Shown here one piece after another: positions 56,401 through 64,000 of a stretch of 64,000 nt of DNA. A model generated the notes under the pieces. The model ran no database searches. It had not been told where the DNA came from and saw only the letters and a list, made by a program, of their open reading frames with translations. How positions within the stretch are numbered: the stretch's first letter is position 1; each line of letters opens with the position of its first letter. The DNA comes from Dipylidium caninum (taxonomy: Eukaryota > Platyhelminthes > Cestoda > Cyclophyllidea > Dipylidiidae), in NCBI GenBank assembly GCA_017562135.1, contig QEYB01001522.1:806001-870000 (forward strand). Direction: 5' to 3'. A program made the translations under genes and the position numbers.

Positions 56401-59400
56401 TTGATCGAGAGAACTGTAAAGAAAGAGCGGGAGAAAGACGCAAATATTCCCAAAGGATTTTCTTTGAACCGGATTTCTTTCGACGAGTTGGATTTTCATT
56501 TGAATAAGGTGAGGGTTTAGCTCACGAAATTACCGGATATGCTATTCGTTTTCACTTGATTCTGCGGACATTACTGGTGATAGTATATTACCTGTGCTCA
56601 TGAGGTAACGATTTGGTCCTTTATCTGCCTACCACTATATTTTTAATAAATTTGGTTTTATACTACAATGTGCCAAAAAGGGAGGTTCCAAAATAGTGCC
56701 CCTTTCATAACTTCGTTAATCCACATTGTCATTAGGTTGCGTCTTTATTCGTCGCATCTTTCGACCAAACGGCTACATCGGATGTAAATATCGCTGAAAA
56801 TAACAAGCCCAAAGTCAGCGAACAACTTTTAGATCTTGGAGTCGTTGTACCAAAAGTATTACACCTTGCCTATAACGAGGTCTGCCAGTCTGATCGTGTT
56901 GAGGGTGTGTTTTTTTTCCATTAACTCATTTTTCGATTCTTTTACTAATTGCACACTTTTTATGCCGCTATTTTGGGTATTTGTAATTTATCCTCGAGTC
57001 GATAGGTTCATTTCTTGGCCAGCACTTTTTTCGCTGACCCATCCATCATTCAGTTCCAGGAATTTTGCGCTATCGGAGATAAAAGTTTTGGCGTTAGTGT
57101 CATTCACTTAACCTGAGATTACTCTATATATCCTGGGTGCTACTGTTTTGTCGTTTAGATATCGAAAAACTCTGTTTAAGAAGGGTGTCTCACCTGCTGT
57201 CCGCTAATTCTGGTTTCAAATTGAACTTATCACTGGCAACGCAGTTTCTACGTACATATTGCAGAAATCTGTGGCTTGATGTTCGACCCATGTATGAAAC
57301 TGGTGCTAAATATCTTCGGAAGGGAAGACTGCTTGGTATTGGTGAAAAAGCCCTAAAAATGGTAAGATGGTGTGTGATTATCCTGCTAAGTTAGATGTTC
57401 CTGTTTATCTGGTAAACTTCTCATCACTTGCGATTAAATGCCCAAGATTTTTGGTTTTAATCCTTTTTAAATTTAGACTCTTCGGGCCATGGTACCAGGC
57501 GACGTATTCCCGCTTCTTGAATCAGAATCAGACTCTCATGTTGCGAATGAGGATGAACCTACCACGTCGATTTCCCCTGAGAACTTTGATTGTACGCCTT
57601 TTATGACGGATAAACCAGACCTTTTTTCGGAAGAGGTAGAGAACATGAGGCCTAGTTCTCAGGAAGAAGTGGAAACTGATATGGGGATTCATCGCTTTGA
57701 TGACCTTGGCCCAAACAGTGAAGTGAGCTTTTAAAGTCAAGGGACAATGTAACACATGGATGACCGATGTAGCACGTGTCACCTTATCTAAGCTTTCACT
57801 TGACTACCAAATCCTACCCTAACTAATAAATTTTATCCAATAATTTAGACATTTATTCTCCTACCTGTGACTCGCGCTGAATGCGTCATTCTGTTCTCTT
57901 AATGGGCTATTGAACTAATAGGCCAACATGAAAATTATTTTTTTCAATCTCAAGGAAAATGACGACATCGATAGAGGCGATAACTCACCCAATTCTATGG
58001 CTCCAAGTCCTGAGGCCGCGAATCATCCAGGTGGTACACGTGATCTCTGGAGGAAGTACATCAAGACCAGTGATGATAGTTTTATAGTAAATTTATCACC
58101 TTCAATTCTTTTTATCATTTGGTAACATTCTTGTATGTTAAATAATGTTGCTTTTCCCAGATTCGCGACTCGGATGATCCCGATTACTACAATTCTACTA
58201 AAGCTAACTCTTTGAAGCCTGAAGACTTGTCGTTTCCCTTCATTGTTCGCTCCTCTTACGATTCGAATGCGCCCTTTTCAATCTTCGGTTCAGCTTCGTC
58301 TAATCAACCCTCTTCTATGGTTGCACATAGGCTCAAACCAGCGCCATTTTGTGCCTTTTGTGGTATCTCGGGCCATTGTGCCAAAACATGTGTCTCTGGG
58401 CCTGAAGTTTCTATTGGGATGGTCTCTTGGGCTAAGCTAAAGCGCGATCTGCCTAAAGTATCGAATCAAGTACATCTCCAAGAATTGTCCGTTTGTCTCA
58501 TTCAACTATCTGATTTTCATGCCTCTCGGGGAACCATGAATTTCCGCCAGGTAAGTAGCTGTTGACATTATCCGTTTCGACGAATTGTGACTAACAGTTT
58601 TATTTGAATGTTGTCTCTCCACTTCGCCTCCTGATAAATGTAGGTTATCTGATGTTTTCACCATAATAGAATATTGTCGCTGCTCTGACTGAACTTTTTC
58701 GGCCAACATATCCCGATGTATCGTTGAAATTGTTTGGTTCTTGTGCCAACGGGTTTGAAACCGAAAGTAGTGACCTAGATATTTGTATTATGTTCCCGCC
58801 TAACAGTCCGCAAATTTCCTCTTTACTGGATCCCAAACAGAGATTGGCTGTAAGTTTACTATTAATTTTTCAATTTAATTAATGGGTTATATTAGAGTAT
58901 TTGCCCTAATCTAAATTGATTCCAACATCATTTGGCTCTTGTGGTTGTGACTGTTATCTTTTTGTAGCTTTTGAAGACTTTCACAACACTTTTGAATAAA
59001 AATTCAAAGAACTTTGGTGTCTCGAACATCCGTCCTGTTTACTTTGCTAAGGTCCCTATCATAAAATTTACCGTTGGGAACTATTTCGAAGTAGATTTGA
59101 GCTTTTCCAACTTCTTGGTGAGCTTGAAAGTATTAACTGAATTAAATTTTTATAGTTGGTTTCTGTGATAAACGTACGTTGTTTCTCCTTTTTGCAGGCC
59201 GTTAAAAACACGGAAATGCTTTGTTTTTACAACAAGATTGATTCGCGTCTTCGTGTGCTGAATATTGCACTCAAAATAGTCCTTAAGGTTAGTCGACGTT
59301 CTGTTTTTTTTTGTTATGCACTATGTTGACGCGGTTTTTATCTACAGGCTCACAATTTACCAAAGTCGGATGCTGGGGGCATTTCTTCTTATGCTTTTGC

Positions 59401-62264
59401 TATAATGCTTATCCATTATCTCCAACAAAAGGGCTTCCTTCCCGTTTTGCAAGAGGCAAGTTTGTCCTTTTCGTAATCACATCCGAGACATTTGATGATA
59501 TAAAAGTGGTCAGCTTTTGACAGCTTATAAAACGTTTATACTTTGTTTTGAACCGCTTTGGCTTTTAAAGGATGTTCCCGTGCTGCATTCTAATTGAAAA
59601 TCAAAATTTTTCCTGAAATCTTATTTTTAAAGTAAAATCTTCGTGTCCGACACTAGTTTGATCACGTAATGTCATTTATATATTTTTTAAATCAAAAATT
59701 TTAATTATGCTTACTTTTTTGCCTTATTTCAGCTCTACGAAGGTCCTGAAAAGCCTGTTGTTAATGTGGGTGATTGGAATGTATGGTATCAAAATGATAT
59801 GGAAATGGTCGTAAGTCCAACTTTTCTGATAGCACCATGCTACACTTCGAGACCTTACTTGCAGATTTTTTAGCGGATTAAGATTAACTCGGACATTACT
59901 TTTTACAAATGGTTCTGTGTAGTTCTGTTCAGACGAGGTCATTACGGAATTGTTTTTTCGGCACTTCTTATGGATATGATCCACCTTCATATTTCAATTT
60001 TAAAGTGTAAAAATATTTTAAAATTTTACCACGTTTTAACTAATTTACAATACTTTTCTCCCGAAACTGTATACAGTAATGCTGCGTATTTGTATTTTCA
60101 GTAACTATTTATTTTATTGTCGATTTCAGCGTAAACTTTGGAAACCTCCTGAAAAGGATGTTACAGTAGCTGAACTCTGGTTAGGCTTTCTACGGTATTA
60201 TCTGTTTGAATTTGACCGAGAAATTTATGTTGTGACGATCAAACAAAACACTTTGCTAGATCGTCTAGGGAAATTGTGGGACTCTCTCCTTGCCATCGAG
60301 GGTAATTCTTGTTTTTCTCTTACGTCTGTATTCACTTCTTTTTTTCTCAAAACGAACATATAGTGTTTCCCCTCTGAAAGCGATTATATCGGCTACTTTA
60401 TCGGTAAAGGCTAGTCTTATGGCTCGAAAATTAATGTAGGCTCATGTCTCTGTTATTCTTGTCAAGGCATGCATGACTGGAGTGGTCCATTCGGTATCGT
60501 CTAATTTTCTAGCCTTGTCACAATTGAGTGTTTTATAATACTTTTTTTTGCCCCTTTAGACCCCTTTAATTTATGCCATAATTTGACGAACTCAGTTTGT
60601 CGAAAAGGTTAGTGTCTTCGTCGGTTTTACTTTAATACAACGTTTTATTGAAACTTATCTATATCGTTAATCTTAAAATTTAGTGCTCCTTCAAGTTCTG
60701 ACCTCGCTTTATAACGTTCTTTTACTCCACACTACTTCCATCAGAAAGCAAATGAATATGGACTATTGGAAATAGTAAGTCTTCCATTTTTCTCTTGTGA
60801 AGTTATATTTCACTAAGAATGCAAAATTAACTCGATTTTAATGAAATTTTGCTTATGTACTAGGTCTTACATGATTTTTCGTGCATTTCTGTAACGATTA
60901 CTTCCTCTCACGATATTACTTTTTCCACCATTTAACAGCAATATTATCTTGCCTCTTTCGAAGAGTAGTAAGGGTACACTTGTTTCTCATCTTTCCTGAA
61001 TCTATTTTAGCTCCCTCTTTGCGGCGCAGAATAACCAAGGTAGCGTCACTAAGACTAATCGCCGCAACAATAGGGACTTCAGTAATGCCCACTCGTCCCC
61101 TTTCTCCCATCGTGACGGCATTGCCGCAGCCATAGTCCCATCTAAGGCAACTCCCAATCATCCCATTCGTAAGTTTAAAACCTCTCCATTCTTTTTAATA
61201 TCCATCGGCTCCCCGTGCAATTCTACTCTTTAGTCCTGATTATCGTGCGATTGTGATTACTGGTGTCCCAACTTTTGTTCATGGACATTGTGACTTGAGA
61301 GAATTGAAATTTCACCACTACCACTCGTTGACTGATGTCCTTAACATAGATGGTTACTTTCGTCTCATTATGCTTAGGTCTTAGTTGGACCCACCGAGTA
61401 TCATTGCATTCCTTGATTTCCCTTTAAATAGCTGGCATAGATTCAAAGTGAGTTTTGAAATCCCCTTAAGGTGCCTTTTTTCCTTACCACAAGAAATTGT
61501 ATATTATTCATCGATTCCTGTATACTTGGTTTACTCGCTACATTGAACAACTTTGCCAGCTAGAATCTCCGATCACTGTCTATTAGTGTAATTTGAAACG
61601 CGGGAAGACTTGCAAATCAGGAAACTCAAACAGAGCTCCACTTTATTTAGCTGGAGATCGGTTAATGGGAGACTAAGGAAATCTGCGCATTATCTACTTA
61701 CGATCATTATCGTTGTGACATGCTAACACAAGTCAACTTCTTATACCAACCATTGATGTCTTTGTATTCCAGTTCCTGTTTACAAGCAACCTATTTGTTT
61801 TAACTTCTCGTTGGTTGCTCATTTGCTTGGTGCTTCTCTTTTTCACTTGGACATCCTTGTTTATCGTAGTCTCCCTTTTTGATAACGTCAATAATTCCAC
61901 TCTACGAGAACATACTTTGACACACTTAAGCCGAAATGTTTTTTGTAAAGTGAATTGGTTAACATTTGTTATCCATTTTCAATGTGTTGAATTTCACATG
62001 TTTAATTTCCTTTTTGCCGAAGGTGGAACTTTATCCTCAAATGATCCCGGTGCTCGTAGAGCCGCTGCCCATGTGCCTGGGCCTTCAAATCGGGCTCGAG
62101 CTCCCTATCATCGCCAACAGCAAAGAGAAAGAACTCAGGAGGCGGCATCAGGACCATCTCGGGGCGGCACCTTTGCCCATCGTGGCGCGCCATTTGGCCG
62201 AGGGGCCGGGGCTCGTGGCGGTACTAATAGGTCTCGGGGCCGGGGCGAGCGCAGAAATCCCTAG
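50410..62264 (+). CDS. TUT4/TUT7-like: Terminal uridylyltransferase, TUT4/TUT7 family
   Basis: RNA 3'-terminal uridylyltransferase that tails mRNAs and pre-microRNAs. 24 exons: 50410-50446, 54580-54708, 54854-55133, 55393-55573, 55647-55793, 55884-55956, 56039-56185, 56258-56508, 56736-56904, 57159-57361, 57477-57722, 57955-58086, 58161-58550, 58670-58849, 58968-59117, 59198-59287, 59348-59455, 59733-59810, 60130-60301, 60560-60607, 60684-60775, 60939-60967, 61011-61168, 62023-62264; 1243 aa. First NTase-like module with degenerate triad (GSILTGLSLHSSDVNLD, about 62-78) plus PAP-associated segment; CCHC knuckle CX2CX4HX4C at 729-742; catalytic NTase with GS (818-819), D830, D832 and D898 (EVDLSF); PAP-associated domain (LWLGFLRYYLFEF, IEDPFNLCHNL); RG-rich tail. 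Exon 1 joins across a 4.1-kb intron by phase and is the least certain. The intron at 59456 has a GC donor. Confidence 0.92.
50766..50793. repeat. Perfect 11-bp inverted repeat (hairpin)
   Basis: AGCACAGTTCG, a 6-nt loop, then its exact reverse complement, inside the first intron of the TUT gene. A second hairpin follows after 4 nt. No family could be assigned. Confidence 0.8.
50798..50815. repeat. Second small hairpin, 7-bp arms
   Basis: ATTGTCA, loop TTAG, then TGACAAT, immediately downstream of the 11-bp hairpin. Two adjacent stem-loops are more than expected by chance in this intron, but 7-bp arms alone are weak. Confidence 0.6.
50816..54579 (+). other. Large first intron of the TUT4/7-like gene
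   Basis: The rest of the 4.1-kb intron. Minus-strand frames inside (for example 52304-52519, 52980-53210, 53325-53546) show no recognised family or splicing. The acceptor at 54578-54579 (CCCCCTATAACAG) is strong. A nested gene cannot be ruled out, but none is supported. Confidence 0.4.
60939..60967 (+). other. 29-nt microexon of the TUT4/7-like gene
   Basis: Acceptor TTTAACAG, donor TA|GTAAGG, encoding QYYLASFEE plus two bases. It is the only element found that converts the phase-0 end of exon 60684-60775 to the phase-2 entry of exon 61011-61168, and its sequence fits the end of the PAP-associated region. Confidence 0.65.
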
Positions 62265-62996
62265 CTTTTAATTTTTATCCATCGCACACTCCAATATAAT
62301 TGTTCTTACTTCCTATAACGTTTGGTATACACATTCATTTGATGCTACATGATGAAACTAAGCTACGGTGTTTCGCTTGGCTTTCTTTTCATTCGTTGTC
62401 GCGAGTTCAATTGTATGTATTACCAAATGTACGCGTGTTGGCGCCCCTTTCTCGGGTCTCTGAAATTCGCAGGCTAACGGAAGATTCACGAAAGCCGGTC
62501 GTAGGGTAGTCGGCTGTCTTTAAGATATGCGAGGACAACAGCAGCGTGTCGTGCTTTAACTATGCTCGATGGACGTACATTGTTTCGGATTTTGCTCCTA
62601 GCTAGGGAGAGATACAAGTCAACTAAGGACACCGATCGTTTCGTGTGAAATGCACCTGCCCTCGGGGTTCGTGTCACTCCATCCACTGTTTATGGGGTAG
62701 CCTCGGGGACTCGCGGACAGGGTGCGAGTGGGTTGCAGCTGGGACTCTCGTTAGGACTGTAGCAGGTCCAAGTGGGTTGGTGTTCGTAAATGATGTGGTT
62801 GAATTTGCACCCTCGTGCCGTTGGCCCTCCGCACAGAATTTTAGTCTCTTTAGTGTGAGAAGAAAAGCATGGCGGAAGGCGGCGGGACTGTAGGCTGCGC
62901 CGGCAATGACCAAGGCTTCCTTTTTAAATTTAAATCACGGGTGCCATCAACAATCAATCAGTCGGCTACTTTCCTGGTCGTTGGAAACTGAACATT
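62265..62996. other. Intergenic region between TUT gene and surface-protein gene
   Basis: Holds the TUT 3' UTR and the 5' flank of the next gene. The frame at 62645-62893 (+) overlaps one on - and has no recognisable motif. No AATAAA was found near the TUT stop. Confidence 0.4.
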
Positions 62997-64000
62997 ATGG
63001 GCGCCGTGATGGCCTTTTTTCTGGCGCTTTCGCTAACAAAATCCATTGCGGATGCGGGCATACAGTATTTCGAAGCAGATGAAAAAGCCATTATTGAAAG
63101 AGACTGGTCTGTGTGGTTCATTCCTCGCTTGGGGGTTCGAGTTAGTTCAGTCAAATGGGATTTTGGCCAGAAGACCGTAATCTCTTGCCGATACACAGGG
63201 CCAACTGATGTTCCGACGAGTGAATACTTTTTCACCTGCTCCTCAGGCTGTAAGTACCACGAATGTAGACCGGAGGATTCCTTTGGTATGCGGGTTGGAG
63301 GCAGTGTGTTTTCTTTGTACGCTTTCCGTGTGACCGACAAGATGGTTGGGGACTATGCTCTAACTGTGAATTTCTACGGAAATATTGATGTCTTTGAGAA
63401 AACGAGTACTCTTTCGTTGGCAATTCCACCTGCTCTGATTGCATCTACCCTGGTATGTAATTTTCAGCAGCTTCAAGAAGCACTCCGAAGCACTGCAGCA
63501 GTCAGTCTTGAGAGTGCGAAGTTGGATAAAGTTTATGCATCGCTAGAACGACAAATTGAAGGTAATGAAATATATGGGTCAGTAAAACTTAATCCTGGAA
63601 GCCCCGAAGGCGAGACTAAGGTTTTCTTAATTCGGCATCCTAGGCACCGAAGCTATCCGTACTTTTCTCAATGTAACTCACTTTCTAGTTTGCATGAGGT
63701 AAAATTTACTTGTCTGCCAAGCATTGAAGATGTCGGCTTAGCCATACTCACCTTTAACGTACTAAATGCTTCCTATGCCATTGAACAGGCTGAAGACTAC
63801 CTGAAAAACAGGGTGATGGAGCGATTTGGCTCCTGGGTGCTCCAAAAACCCTCGAACCGTTCGAACCTGTTTTCTCGAGACTTTGGGACAGACCAGCTAG
63901 TAACGCCCCTGAAGATGGGCTGGTCCGCTGTCGTCCATGTTGGTCAAAACATTCGCATGTTTTGTCCGTTAAATGTAGTCGTTTTGCCGGATAAAATTGA
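62997..64000 (+). CDS. Secreted or surface Cys-containing protein, 3'-truncated by the window edge
   Basis: An open frame of 334 codons from ATG 62997 to the window end with no stop. The N-terminus is a signal peptide (MGAVMAFFLALSLTKSIADA). Segments with Ig-like spacing follow: VSSVKWDFGQKTVISCRYTG near residues 48-68, further Cys at about 82, 86 and 90, then STLVCNF, FSQC and VKFTCLP, and finally VVHVGQNIRMFCPLN near the edge. N-glycosylation sites (NAS, NRS) fit an extracellular protein. It may be an Ig-superfamily-like surface protein or a lineage-specific secreted protein; I recognise no orthologue. No intron is needed in the visible part. Confidence 0.6.
   Translation, partial: MGAVMAFFLALSLTKSIADAGIQYFEADEKAIIERDWSVWFIPRLGVRVSSVKWDFGQKTVISCRYTGPTDVPTSEYFFTCSSGCKYHECRPEDSFGMRVGGSVFSLYAFRVTDKMVGDYALTVNFYGNIDVFEKTSTLSLAIPPALIASTLVCNFQQLQEALRSTAAVSLESAKLDKVYASLERQIEGNEIYGSVKLNPGSPEGETKVFLIRHPRHRSYPYFSQCNSLSSLHEVKFTCLPSIEDVGLAILTFNVLNASYAIEQAEDYLKNRVMERFGSWVLQKPSNRSNLFSRDFGTDQLVTPLKMGWSAVVHVGQNIRMFCPLNVVVLPDKI

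Overview
The window is animal nuclear DNA: multi-exon genes with spliced, phase-matched introns, about 42% G+C by eye, and no bacterial signals. The best guess is a parasitic flatworm (Platyhelminthes), most likely a tapeworm with a compact genome. Reasons: about ten genes in 64 kb, many introns of only 30-40 nt clustered near 5' ends, an intronless flatworm-style orphan GPCR, and an ORF pair that looks polycistronic. The species cannot be named from the sequence.

Layout, left to right. (1) GID8, a CTLH E3 ligase subunit, + strand, 46-1292. (2) A BLM-type RecQ helicase, - strand, 2136-8073 or a little beyond. (3) CFAP45, an axonemal coiled-coil protein, - strand, 8922-12113, with two apparent single-base frameshifts. 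(4) An intronless orphan 7TM receptor, +, 13850-15133. (5) A JmjC-like fragment, +, near 17.4-17.8 kb. (6) A WD40 protein, -, 18746-20894, with its N-terminus unresolved. (7) A large neurexin/CASPR-like LamG-EGF single-pass membrane protein, -, 21411-33064, 11 exons in a 1408-codon model. (8) A gene-poor stretch, 33.1-39.8 kb. (9) A 51-aa membrane microprotein whose stop codon abuts the ATG of Mediator subunit MED6, +, 39846-40935. (10) An OXR1/NCOA7-type LysM-TLDc protein, -, 41211-49054, convergent with MED6. (11) A TUT4/TUT7-type terminal uridylyltransferase, +, 50410-62264, 24 exons, 1243 aa, divergent from the OXR1 gene. (12) The 5' part of a secreted or surface protein, +, from 62997 past the right edge.

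Exon models were built by hand from homology, splice signals and phase. For BLM, the neurexin-like gene, OXR1, TUT and MED6 the summed exon lengths are exact multiples of three, which supports them. The genes look like a chance mix of housekeeping, ciliary and neuronal functions rather than one pathway. The exception is the microprotein-MED6 pair, which is probably co-transcribed. General features of the window are ultrashort introns and repeated use of GC-AG introns.
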